A stretch of 12,372 nt of DNA, from NCBI GenBank assembly GCA_011043375.1, contig DQYP01000245.1, positions 1 to 12,372 of the forward strand, written 5' to 3'. The stretch's first letter is position 1. Every line of letters starts with the position of its first letter. The stretch comes from Thermotogaceae bacterium (GTDB lineage: Bacteria > Thermotogota > Thermotogae > B21-G9 > HyVt-16). This document shows positions 5,921 through 12,372 of the stretch, in pieces. Made by a program: the position numbers and the translations under genes. The notes below the pieces were generated by a model that searched no databases, had not been told where the DNA came from, and worked only from the letters and a program-made list of their open reading frames with translations.

Positions 5921-7135
5921 GTGACATACGACAGACAGGAGATTCTTAAAAAAATCGTGAATAAAAATGATACAAAAATGATTTTGCTGGTGATGGATGG
6001 TGTGGGTGATATTCCGATCGATGCCAAAACACCGTTGATGTGTGCAGATACTCCCAACCTCGACAAGTTGGCTAAGGAATCTGAGCTTGGACAAACGATA
6101 CCAGTCTTACGCGGAATAACTCCTGGAAGTGGGCCTGCACATCTTTCACTATTTGGTTACGATCCATTGAAGTATGAAATCGGTAGAGGAATTTTGGAGG
6201 CACTTGGTATAGATGTAGAGGTTGGAGAAAAAGATTTGGTGGCGCGTGGAAATTTTGCAACCGTTGAGGGTGATATAGTGGTTGATAGAAGGGCAGGAAG
6301 GCCGGCTACGGAAGAAAATGCACGTGTCTGCGAGATTATCAATTCGAAGATAGAAGAAATAAGAGGAGTAAAAGTTCGAGTTTTTCCAGGGAAGGAGCAC
6401 AGATTCGTTGTTAAGTTCACAGGGGACAATTTGAGTGATAATCTGAGCGATGCGGATCCTCAGAAAAACGGCTTACCAATTGTGTTCACTGAACCCACAA
6501 GTGATGACAATTCAGCTAAATTCACTGCGGAAGTGGTCAACGAGTTCCTAAAGAATTTGAAAGAGATTTTGAAAAATGAACCAAAACTGAATTTTGGTCT
6601 TCTTAGGGGATTCTCCAAATATCCGGATCTTCCAAATTTCGAAAAAGTTTATCGAGTGAAAGCAGCGGCAATAGCGACTTATCCGATGTACAAAGGGCTT
6701 GCAAAGTTGGTTGGTATGAATGTTATTCCAACAGGTCAATCGATCGAAGATGAGTTAAAAACATTGGAAGAAATATATAATGATTATGACTTCTTCTATT
6801 TCCACGTTAAAAAGACTGACTCATATGGTGAAGATGGAAACTTCGATATGAAGGTAAAGATAATTGAAGAAACCGATTCCATAATACCTGAGATCTTGAA
6901 TCTGAATCCAGATGTTTTGGTTGTTACAGGCGATCATTCAACACCAGCTTTTATGAAATCTCACAGCTGGCATCCTGTGCCTTATATGCTATATTCAAAA
7001 TATGCGAGAAAGGGATTGTGCCAGAGATTTGATGAATTTGAGTGTGCAAAAGGAACGTTAGGAACCTTTTATTCGATCGATTCCATGTCCCTGATTTTAG
7101 CACACGCGCAACGCCTCGAAAAGTACGGCGCGTAA
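5921..7135 (+). CDS. apgM: 2,3-bisphosphoglycerate-independent phosphoglycerate mutase, archaeal type (ApgM)
   Basis: The enzyme interconverts 3- and 2-phosphoglycerate in glycolysis through a phosphoserine intermediate and two bound metals (alkaline-phosphatase superfamily). The 404-residue protein shows VMDGVGD at 24-30 (metal ligand D26), TPNLDKLAKES at 44-54, ITPGSGPAHLSLFGYDP at 66-82 with the presumed nucleophile S70, FHVKKTDSYGEDGN at 294-307, and VVTGDHSTP at 334-342 followed by HSWHPVP at 348-354 for the second metal set. I chose GTG 5921 over the upstream in-frame GTG 5906 because the strong GGAGGTGAT at 5908-5916 sits correctly before 5921 and would lie inside the gene otherwise. 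A promoter is predicted just upstream. It ends 26 bp before pilC with no terminator between, so it may lead the pilus operon transcript. Confidence 0.95.
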   Translation: MTYDRQEILKKIVNKNDTKMILLVMDGVGDIPIDAKTPLMCADTPNLDKLAKESELGQTIPVLRGITPGSGPAHLSLFGYDPLKYEIGRGILEALGIDVEVGEKDLVARGNFATVEGDIVVDRRAGRPATEENARVCEIINSKIEEIRGVKVRVFPGKEHRFVVKFTGDNLSDNLSDADPQKNGLPIVFTEPTSDDNSAKFTAEVVNEFLKNLKEILKNEPKLNFGLLRGFSKYPDLPNFEKVYRVKAAAIATYPMYKGLAKLVGMNVIPTGQSIEDELKTLEEIYNDYDFFYFHVKKTDSYGEDGNFDMKVKIIEETDSIIPEILNLNPDVLVVTGDHSTPAFMKSHSWHPVPYMLYSKYARKGLCQRFDEFECAKGTLGTFYSIDSMSLILAHAQRLEKYGA

Positions 7136-7161
7136 ACAATTGTGTGGAAGGAGGGGGCGCC

Positions 7162-8361
7162 ATGCCCCTTTATTATTATAAAGCCGTAACTCCCGATGGA
7201 AAAAAGATCAAGTCCGCGATGGAGGCTCCGAGTCCAAACTCGGTGATCAATATTCTCAATGGAAAAGGTTACGTTATTTTGAATATAAAGGAAACGAGAA
7301 AGACGAAATTTGGACCGCTTTTTGGAATAAAATTGGAAGACATTGTGACCTTTTCACGCCAATTATCTGTTATGGTAACTTCTGGAATAAGGATAAGAAA
7401 CGCGCTGGAGATACTTTCAAGGCAGGAAGTCTTTTCGCGATCTTTCAGAAAGATATTGACTAACATGGTTTTTTCACTCGAATCAGGTTCGAGCTTGGCA
7501 GAAGCCATGAAAAGTGAGAAGGCTTTTGATGAAATATTCGTGAATTTAGTGGAAGCAGGTGAAAAAGGCGGTGTACTGGATGCCACCCTTGAAAAAATAG
7601 CAATTTTTTATGAAGATATGAAAAGGCTTCGAGATGAAGTCAAATCAGCAATGGCATATCCAATATTTGTGCTTATATTTGCGATACTCATAATTTTTGT
7701 AATAAGCTTTTTCGTTCTTCCAAGGTTGATAAGTGTCTTTGGAACCGTACCAAAGAATCCACTCATAAAGTTCTTGTTGGATGCAAATAAACTTCTTTCT
7801 GAAAGATGGCCTTTGGTGCTGATTGTAACGGTAGCGTCGTTCATAGGGTTATTCATATTTTTCAGAACTCGTCTTGGAATGCGTGTTAAATCGGTGATTG
7901 GTGGATTGATACCGATAGTGAGAAAAATAAGGGTGAACATGGCAATCGAGAGGTTCACAAAGACATTAGGAATATTGTTGGAAAGTGGTGTATCCGTTAC
8001 TGATGCTATAGAGCTTGCAGCACGTTCTTCTGAAAATCCAACGCTTGAATCCTCATCTTCCAAGATGATAGAAATGGTCAAAAAAGGTTTGACTCTCAGA
8101 GAAGCCATGATATCCATAAATATCATTCCAACCATGGTGGCTGAGATGGTTGGAACTGGTGAAGAAACTGGTAAACTGCCTGAGGTATTGCAAAAGGTTT
8201 CGGAATTTTACGATCAAGAAGTCAGAAAAAATGTCAAACAACTTGTTTCATTGATTGAACCAATGATGATAGTTTTCGTTGGTGGATTTATAGCGCTTCT
8301 CGCTTTGACGATGTATCAAACCATATTCACAATGCAACAGAGCATTGGTATGGGGGGATAG
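7162..8361 (+). CDS. pilC: Type IV pilus / type II secretion inner-membrane platform protein (PilC/GspF)
   Basis: PilC is the inner-membrane platform on which the assembly ATPase works to add pilins. The 399-residue protein has the duplicated T2SSF domain, about residues 58-180 and 260-382. The first repeat carries FVNLVEAGEKGGVLDATLE (126-144) and the second VAEMVGTGEETGKLPEVL (326-343), the family G-E-x-x-G signature in each. Membrane helices are visible at about 163-190, 216-234 and 362-385, the usual arrangement with two cytosolic lobes. The N-terminal YYYKAVTPDGKKIKSAMEA is typical of PilC. The start is ATG 7162, with AAGGAGG at 7148-7154. The frame is open upstream through the apgM tail, but no ribosome site supports earlier starts. 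The last codons are ATG GGG GGA TAG, whose G-run doubles as the likely ribosome site of the next gene. Confidence 0.94.
   Translation: MPLYYYKAVTPDGKKIKSAMEAPSPNSVINILNGKGYVILNIKETRKTKFGPLFGIKLEDIVTFSRQLSVMVTSGIRIRNALEILSRQEVFSRSFRKILTNMVFSLESGSSLAEAMKSEKAFDEIFVNLVEAGEKGGVLDATLEKIAIFYEDMKRLRDEVKSAMAYPIFVLIFAILIIFVISFFVLPRLISVFGTVPKNPLIKFLLDANKLLSERWPLVLIVTVASFIGLFIFFRTRLGMRVKSVIGGLIPIVRKIRVNMAIERFTKTLGILLESGVSVTDAIELAARSSENPTLESSSSKMIEMVKKGLTLREAMISINIIPTMVAEMVGTGEETGKLPEVLQKVSEFYDQEVRKNVKQLVSLIEPMMIVFVGGFIALLALTMYQTIFTMQQSIGMGG
8352..8357 (+). promoter_or_regulatory. G6 Shine-Dalgarno candidate for the pseudopilin
   Basis: GGGGGG lies in the last codons of pilC and is spaced six bases from CTG 8364. 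It can pair with CCUCC using one G-U pair. A second G6 run at 8797-8802, seven bases before TTG 8810, appears to serve pilM the same way, which supports use of this unusual form here. Confidence 0.5.
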
Positions 8362-8363
8362 AA

Positions 8364-8789
8364 CTGGGTTATTCTACAGTGGAGTTATTAATCGTGATAT
8401 TGGTTTTCGGTGTTTTGACTTTAGCTTCATTCGGATTCTTTCAATCTTTTGAGATTATTTTTGGTGAATTCGAAAAGGATGCAATATTAACAAAAATGCA
8501 CCTTTTCAAAGAATCCAATCTTTTGAAAAGAAAAGCAGGAAGGTTTATACTGTATGATAGAAATATTGAATATGACAAGATGAGTAGAATTGAAAAGGTC
8601 AAATTGGACTGGTTAAAGATAGATGAGAAGATGTGTGAAGAGGATGGGAGTGGCGGTGGTATTTTAAGGTTAAATGGTGAAGGGTTTCCATCGAATTCGG
8701 GTTCATTCGTATTGAAAGGAAACAGTAGAAGTTGGAAAATTACCTTCACACCTGTTGTTGGTAAAATCAATGTGTATCGTTTAAAGTGA
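8364..8789 (+). CDS. Type IV prepilin-like / GspH-like pseudopilin, non-canonical start
   Basis: The protein begins with a class III signal: G then YSTVELLIVILVFGVL, a prepilin-peptidase site (cut after Gly) followed by Glu at mature position 5 and a hydrophobic pilin helix. The globular part of about 110 residues has a Gly-rich turn (DGSGGG), SGSFVLKGNSRSWKITFTPVVGKINVY and a short basic end, resembling GspH/FimT-like minor pseudopilins. Such proteins prime or cap the pilus rather than form its bulk. No ATG, GTG or TTG lies upstream of the cleavage glycine near the gene in this frame. The placed start is CTG 8364, six bases after GGGGGG (8352-8357). GTG 8379 would delete the glycine and the first mature residues and has no well-spaced ribosome site. 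The CDS identity is firm but the start is uncertain. It overlaps neither neighbour by more than 4 bp. Confidence 0.78.
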   Translation: MGYSTVELLIVILVFGVLTLASFGFFQSFEIIFGEFEKDAILTKMHLFKESNLLKRKAGRFILYDRNIEYDKMSRIEKVKLDWLKIDEKMCEEDGSGGGILRLNGEGFPSNSGSFVLKGNSRSWKITFTPVVGKINVYRLK

Positions 8790-8796
8790 AAGAAAT

Positions 8797-8802
8797 GGGG
8801 GG
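8797..8802 (+). promoter_or_regulatory. G6 Shine-Dalgarno candidate for pilM
   Basis: GGGGGG is spaced seven bases from TTG 8810, the start that gives the best PilM-like N-terminus. The competing GTG 8786 and ATG 8795 lie at or before this run and have no comparable site. Confidence 0.5.
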
Positions 8803-8809
8803 ACTATTT

Positions 8810-9868
8810 TTGCAATTGTTTTATAGAGACTCAATAGGTTTAGAGATTTCCAGTTATTTCTTGAATGTAGTCAAATTGAGAAAAGTAGGAAAAAAGGTAA
8901 GAATCCTCGGAAAAGGGAGCATCCAGGTTCCGTATGATGTTAGCATGAACAATGAACCAGAAAAGATCGTAGATTCTCTCAAAGAGTTAAAGCGGGAGAT
9001 ACGTTTTGATATAGAAGATCTGCTTGTGGTCAATTTAAGCTCCGATAATGTTTTATTCAGGAGGATTTCTCTCCCAAAGATGAGCAAAGGACAAACAATT
9101 AATGCTGCCCGCTTTCAGATAAATCGAGAACTCATGATTCCTGTTGAAGAAATCGTAATAGATATCTTTGAAATAGAACGAAAGAACAACATGATCGATT
9201 ACGGTGTTTTTATAGCGAGAAACTCTTACATAAATTCTCTGATAGATATGTTGAAAAATGCCGGTTTTGGTGAACCTGATGTGATTGATGTGGATTACTT
9301 GAAGTATTTGCATTTGGTTGATGATAAAAAGCTGACCGGATACAATTTTTTAGTGACAGAATCTCTAACTGGGATTGTTGTCATGATGGTGGTGAACGGT
9401 AAGTTAACACTTGTCGAGGCTAGTTCAATATCTCTCGATGATGTCATGAACATGCTGGTGGATAACTATGGGGTATCTAACGACGAGGCCTTATCTATAA
9501 TCAAAAACGGTGCGGAGATAGGTGCGTTCGGTAAACAAGTTAACGAGCTTTTGGAATTTCACTACAGGGATACGGTGTATGAAATAGAAAAATTGATCAG
9601 ATCTATGATAAACTCAAATGAGATACCCCAAAATATCAAATTTAAGATATACCTCTTGTCTGTGAACGAACGTTTAACCGCTGAGTTCGTCAAATATGCC
9701 CGTGAAATAGGCTTGATAGAGGGCTCGACGATTTCCAATTTTCCGTTTAAAAAAAATATCCCTGCCACAGGAGTTCCTCTGGGAGCGTTGGGGCTTGCCT
9801 ATAGAGGAGTGATGGAAATTGGTAAAGGTGAACTTGTATCGGAAAAAATCCCAAAAGTTAAAGCTTAG
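8810..9868 (+). CDS. pilM: PilM-like actin-fold pilus assembly protein
   Basis: PilM is the cytosolic actin-like protein that binds the tail of PilN and links the cytoplasmic motor to the PilN/O/P complex. From TTG 8810 the protein is 352 residues. N-terminal SIGLEISSYFLNVVKL resembles the PilM IGxDIGSSxxKVV opening. The segment RISLPKMSKGQTINAARFQI, then INRELMIPVEEIVIDIFEI, fits the conserved insert, and VPLGALGLAYRG (333-344) matches the C-terminal A-x-GLALRG motif. The second phosphate loop and the Gly-Gly adenosine motif are poorly kept (see findings). The start is ambiguous: GTG 8786 overlaps the previous stop as GTGA but has no ribosome site, ATG 8795 has a weak one, and TTG 8810 has GGGGGG (8797-8802) at 7 bases and gives the best family N-terminus. 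Confidence 0.85.
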   Translation: MQLFYRDSIGLEISSYFLNVVKLRKVGKKVRILGKGSIQVPYDVSMNNEPEKIVDSLKELKREIRFDIEDLLVVNLSSDNVLFRRISLPKMSKGQTINAARFQINRELMIPVEEIVIDIFEIERKNNMIDYGVFIARNSYINSLIDMLKNAGFGEPDVIDVDYLKYLHLVDDKKLTGYNFLVTESLTGIVVMMVVNGKLTLVEASSISLDDVMNMLVDNYGVSNDEALSIIKNGAEIGAFGKQVNELLEFHYRDTVYEIEKLIRSMINSNEIPQNIKFKIYLLSVNERLTAEFVKYAREIGLIEGSTISNFPFKKNIPATGVPLGALGLAYRGVMEIGKGELVSEKIPKVKA

Positions 9869-10439
9869 TACGGTATTGTTTTTAACCTTGATATTTTTAT
9901 TGCCTGTAGGTGCTTTTCGAATAAGCTTTGAGGAGATAATCAAAGAAAATTTTGAGGATTTAAAAACAATATACAGTGTTATTTTAAAGAGCAATAAATT
10001 GTCTCTTCCAAATAACTTAGAACAATCGATAGAATTAGTGGAGAGTAGAAATAAACTTCTAATTTTGAATGCAAAGAGATTGTCATCGATCGTTCAATCT
10101 ATAGAAAGAGATCTTTCCATCAAGATTCACAGTAAAAGCGTCTTAAAAACATTCGATGAGTTTTGGGAATCTTACACCCAGAAAGACAAACTGTATTTAA
10201 AAGACATTGCTTTCAATACGCTCAAAAATACTTATTCTTTTGCCTTCTACGAGTTATCAGATAAAAATAGTTTCAATTCGAAAGAGGTGTTAACTGAATT
10301 CATAAAGGATTTGAATCTATATCCGGATTTTTCTCTTTCAGATAAAGTACCGAGAAACTTCGGTGGATTCATGGCAATGCTCCAAAAGGTTAACTTGAGT
10401 GAGAAGAAACCTTCAGAGCCTTCGAAAAAGAGGAAGTGA
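9819..10439 (+). CDS. pilN: PilN-like pilus assembly protein (by position and topology)
   Basis: This 206-residue protein has little recognisable sequence signature. It starts MVKVNLYRKK, close to the PilN opening (M-I-K-I-N-L) that inserts into PilM, has one membrane helix at about 17-33 and then a long, mostly helical, charged extracytoplasmic region, ending in a basic Lys/Arg tail (195-206). This topology and its place between pilM and the next bitopic gene support PilN. In the known pathway PilN pairs with PilO in the periplasm to align the platform with the secretin. The start is TTG 9819 with GAGGAG at 9804-9809, inside pilM, giving a 50-base overlap with the end of pilM. The downstream GTG 9828 is an alternative but would lose the conserved N-terminal motif. 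The family call is moderate and the gene reality is strong. Confidence 0.75.
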   Translation: MVKVNLYRKKSQKLKLSTVLFLTLIFLLPVGAFRISFEEIIKENFEDLKTIYSVILKSNKLSLPNNLEQSIELVESRNKLLILNAKRLSSIVQSIERDLSIKIHSKSVLKTFDEFWESYTQKDKLYLKDIAFNTLKNTYSFAFYELSDKNSFNSKEVLTEFIKDLNLYPDFSLSDKVPRNFGGFMAMLQKVNLSEKKPSEPSKKRK

Positions 10440-10445
10440 GAATCT

Positions 10446-10913
10446 GTGGGTATAAATAGAAAGTTAGCGCTTTGGGGACTGTTGATAACTGTTATCGTAT
10501 TGGCCATATTCATAGATGTGTTTCCATTCATCAATTCCACAAAGAGACTCAACAGATTATCCAGTGAACTTGAAAAATTGGAAAAATATACGGAGATCAA
10601 TAACAAGTTAACACAAAAGGAAAATTACTATTTGAATATTATTGGTACTGATAAAAAACTCGCAGAATTGGAAAAATTCTTAGTTAATAACAATATCAAC
10701 TATTCGAAGAAAGATAATGTGATCGAATTCGTTGGTTCGATGTATTCAACAAAATTTAAATCATTCGTAGAATTGGTTCAGAATTCTTCAGATCTTGTGT
10801 TTTTGGAATTCAAGTGTGATAATACAAGAGAACTGCCAATAGCCTTTGGAGAATCGGTGGATACTTTGAATGTATCCGGAAAGATCAAATATATGAGCAT
10901 GGGTAGAAGGTGA
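10446..10913 (+). CDS. pilO: PilO-like pilus assembly protein (by position and topology)
   Basis: The 155-residue protein has a short cytosolic start, one membrane helix at about 8-27 (LALWGLLITVIVLAIFIDVF), a short coiled-coil-like stretch at 32-60 rich in Leu, Lys and Glu, and a compact alpha/beta domain. This is the layout of PilO, which dimerises with PilN. The position after the PilN-like gene and before the PilP-like gene supports it; sequence alone would not identify it. It is shorter than typical PilO (about 200 residues). The start is GTG 10446, six bases after the preceding stop. AGGA upstream at 10431-10434 is somewhat distant, so translational coupling to the gene before is likely. 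Confidence 0.7.
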   Translation: MGINRKLALWGLLITVIVLAIFIDVFPFINSTKRLNRLSSELEKLEKYTEINNKLTQKENYYLNIIGTDKKLAELEKFLVNNNINYSKKDNVIEFVGSMYSTKFKSFVELVQNSSDLVFLEFKCDNTRELPIAFGESVDTLNVSGKIKYMSMGRR

Positions 10914-10917
10914 AGAA

Positions 10918-11445
10918 ATGGCGAATGGAATGGGCGGTTCCTCAACAAAAAGGATAGTAATTTTATTGATCATAGCTGGTGGGGTGTGGGCAATTGCATT
11001 GATGGTACTGTTTGGATTCAACCCACTTGACATATTCAAAGCATTCAGTGGAAGCGAAGGTTTAAAATCTTCTAAGGGCGTTATCGTACAAGATACCGCT
11101 TTACTCAATGTGGAGAGAATAGCGGGGTCCAAACCTTTGAACATCCAGAAAACGGAAGAATTGAGATTAAAAGGAGATTACTTCTCACCCATAAGAATTT
11201 CACAGGAGGATGTTGAACAATTAGCGAAGATTATAATAGAGCAGAAAGATGTGGGCGGATTGAAATTTGCTGGTTTGATAAAGGAGCAGACGGGGGAATT
11301 CAAGGTCTTTTTAAAGACCGGTAAGTCGATAGAGGCTTATAGAATCAATGAAAGAATTGGTAATCTCGGGATACTCTATTTTGCCAATTCGTTGGGGGCA
11401 TTGATCATCGATCCAAAAACGGGGCAATTTTATGCAATTAAATAA
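10918..11445 (+). CDS. pilP: PilP/GspC-like pilus assembly protein
   Basis: The 175-residue protein has a glycine-rich start, one membrane helix at about 12-33, a flexible middle and a small beta domain at about 113-175 (LKFAGLIKEQTGEFKVFLKT, then GKSIEAYRINERIGNLGILY). This repeats the PilP/GspC pattern in which a Leu-x-x-x-G-x-I/L strand leads into a G-x-x-y-x-V/I-x-x-G-x-x-I-G element. PilP-type proteins contact both PilN/PilO and the secretin. Unlike proteobacterial PilP it has no signal peptide with a lipobox Cys; it is held by a transmembrane helix, as in GspC. ATG 10918 lies 4 bases past the pilO-like stop, with GAAGG at 10906-10910 overlapping that gene's end. It is followed at 37 bp by the secretin gene, its expected partner. 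Confidence 0.75.
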   Translation: MANGMGGSSTKRIVILLIIAGGVWAIALMVLFGFNPLDIFKAFSGSEGLKSSKGVIVQDTALLNVERIAGSKPLNIQKTEELRLKGDYFSPIRISQEDVEQLAKIIIEQKDVGGLKFAGLIKEQTGEFKVFLKTGKSIEAYRINERIGNLGILYFANSLGALIIDPKTGQFYAIK

Positions 11446-11482
11446 TTAATCGTTTCTATCTGTGAAGGAGGAGGAGAAAAAG

Positions 11483-12372
11483 ATGATAAAAAGGGCATGG
11501 GGCAGAGTACTCCTTCCATTTATCTTTATGTTATTGTTTTTATCCATTGTTTCATCAGCTTCCAATCTAACGGATATCAAAATAATCAAGACGGAGAGTT
11601 ATTTAAAAATTGATTTCGTCTTTGATTCTGAGGTTTCTGTTTATTCAACCCAAACGGATATCTCTATGGAGAACTTCTTTTTGAATTTCAAAGATTCGAA
11701 GAGCTCTTTGTCTTCAAAATCTTTTGATGTTGGAATATCACCTGTGTTTAAGATAGAGATAGATTCAGAAAAACCTTTGAAGGTATCTCTCAGAATGATA
11801 TTCCCGCGATTACCTGAAATAAAAAAAGATGGTAACGTGATCTCTTTGAACTTTAAAAGGTATGAAAAGAAAGCGGATTTTGTTTTCACCGATACGGATT
11901 TGGGTTTTGCAGCAAATTACATAGCAGAGATGATGGGAATAAGTATAATAGTAGATCAGCAAGTCAAGAAGATACCAGTATCCCTGAACCTCAGAAATGC
12001 GTCCCCTGAAGATGCATTCATAGATATACTGAAAACACACGATAATCTTGGATACGTGATATTGCCCGACCAAACTTTATATGTTTCAAACATTTCAAAC
12101 ATCACAGCCAAATTTGGTGACAAAGTTTTGATATGGAAGATATATGATTTCAGTGAATATTCATCTGTAGTAAAAAAATTTATAGCTGGTATTTTAAAAG
12201 ATCTGATAGATTCACTAAAGAAACCTGATGAAGACTACATCTTCATACCCGTTCCAAAAGAAGACCGCAAAGTAGAGCTTAAAAATGCCAAAGAGATAAC
12301 TACATATGGTGGTTTTGTAACGAGCCTTAAAAAGTTTGAAGATTACTTTTCAGAGCTGTATTCTTATAAAAC
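11483..12372 (+). CDS. pilQ: PilQ/GspD-type outer-membrane secretin, N-terminal part (runs off the window)
   Basis: The frame is open from ATG 11483 to the window end (296 codons seen). A signal peptide is clear: basic IKRAWGR, a hydrophobic core to about 23 and a likely cut after SSA (24-26). Residues about 29-126 are a beta-rich region fitting an AMIN domain, the cell-wall-binding module common in PilQ. Residues about 139-206 match the secretin/STN N0 domain: DLGFAANYIAEMMGISIIVD, then PVSLNLRNASPEDAFIDILK and GYVILPDQTLYVS. From about 213 a strand-helix segment (LIWKIYDFSEYSSVVKKFIA) looks like the start of an N1 domain, followed by a charged stretch I do not recognise. The secretin pore domain itself lies beyond the window. 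A very strong ribosome site (GGAGGAGGAG, 11467-11476) precedes the ATG. As the last visible gene of the pil operon it would form the outer-membrane channel. Confidence 0.88.
   Translation, partial: MIKRAWGRVLLPFIFMLLFLSIVSSASNLTDIKIIKTESYLKIDFVFDSEVSVYSTQTDISMENFFLNFKDSKSSLSSKSFDVGISPVFKIEIDSEKPLKVSLRMIFPRLPEIKKDGNVISLNFKRYEKKADFVFTDTDLGFAANYIAEMMGISIIVDQQVKKIPVSLNLRNASPEDAFIDILKTHDNLGYVILPDQTLYVSNISNITAKFGDKVLIWKIYDFSEYSSVVKKFIAGILKDLIDSLKKPDEDYIFIPVPKEDRKVELKNAKEITTYGGFVTSLKKFEDYFSELYSYK

Noticed and set aside
7042..7161. Extended pilC start inside apgM
   Set aside because: The added residues are the out-of-frame apgM tail, there is no ribosome site there, and ATG 7162 with AAGGAGG gives the canonical PilC N-terminus.
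7608..8135. 175-codon open frame antisense to pilC
   Set aside because: It is fully inside pilC, which has clear duplicated T2SSF domains; the antisense product has no recognisable motif.
1..12372. CRISPR arrays, tRNA/rRNA genes, transposases, phage or defence genes
   Set aside because: None seen on either strand by reading; gene content and style are uniform, with no sign of recent transfer.

Overview
The window looks like chromosome from an AT-rich thermophilic bacterium of the Thermotogota (Thermotoga/Pseudothermotoga-like). This is inference: the TrkA protein is split into two small subunits as in Thermotoga maritima TM1088A/TM1088B, start codons are often TTG or GTG behind very strong Shine-Dalgarno sequences, and genes are packed tightly. 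No rRNA, tRNA, CRISPR array, insertion sequence or phage gene is visible. All four blocks look like core chromosome.

Block 1 (1-2345, + strand) is a potassium uptake operon: the tail of a first TrkA/RCK subunit, a second complete TrkA subunit (RCK_N plus RCK_C) and the TrkH membrane pore. Block 2 (5724 down to 2342, - strand) is a five-gene run: tmcAL (tRNA-Met wobble cytidine acetylation), minD and minE (division-site placement), a YjbQ/UPF0047 protein and a shikimate-kinase-like P-loop protein that has lost the residues expected to hold shikimate. It converges on trkH with stop codons overlapping by 4 bp. A consensus extended -10 promoter lies at the end of tmcAL, so minDE probably also have their own transcript, which would begin with two competing small hairpins.

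The divergent intergenic region 5725-5920 holds promoter-like elements for both sides, a near-perfect palindrome on the tmcAL side and a 9-bp inverted repeat around the promoter on the apgM side.

Block 3 (5921-7135, +) is an archaeal-type cofactor-independent phosphoglycerate mutase. Block 4 follows after 26 bp with no visible terminator. It is a type IV pilus/type II secretion-like assembly operon: pilC platform, a small pseudopilin, then pilM-, pilN-, pilO- and pilP-like genes and the start of a PilQ/GspD secretin that runs off the window end. PilM and PilC match on sequence motifs, while PilN, PilO and PilP are called mainly from position, size and topology. No PilB/PilT ATPase gene and no major pilin are in the window.

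Most notable points: the pseudopilin has no ATG, GTG or TTG from which its prepilin cleavage motif could be made, and a CTG behind a G6 Shine-Dalgarno is the best candidate; MinE lacks the usual N-terminal membrane-targeting segment; the kinase-like protein and PilM have degenerate ligand sites. No clearly new multi-gene system is evident.
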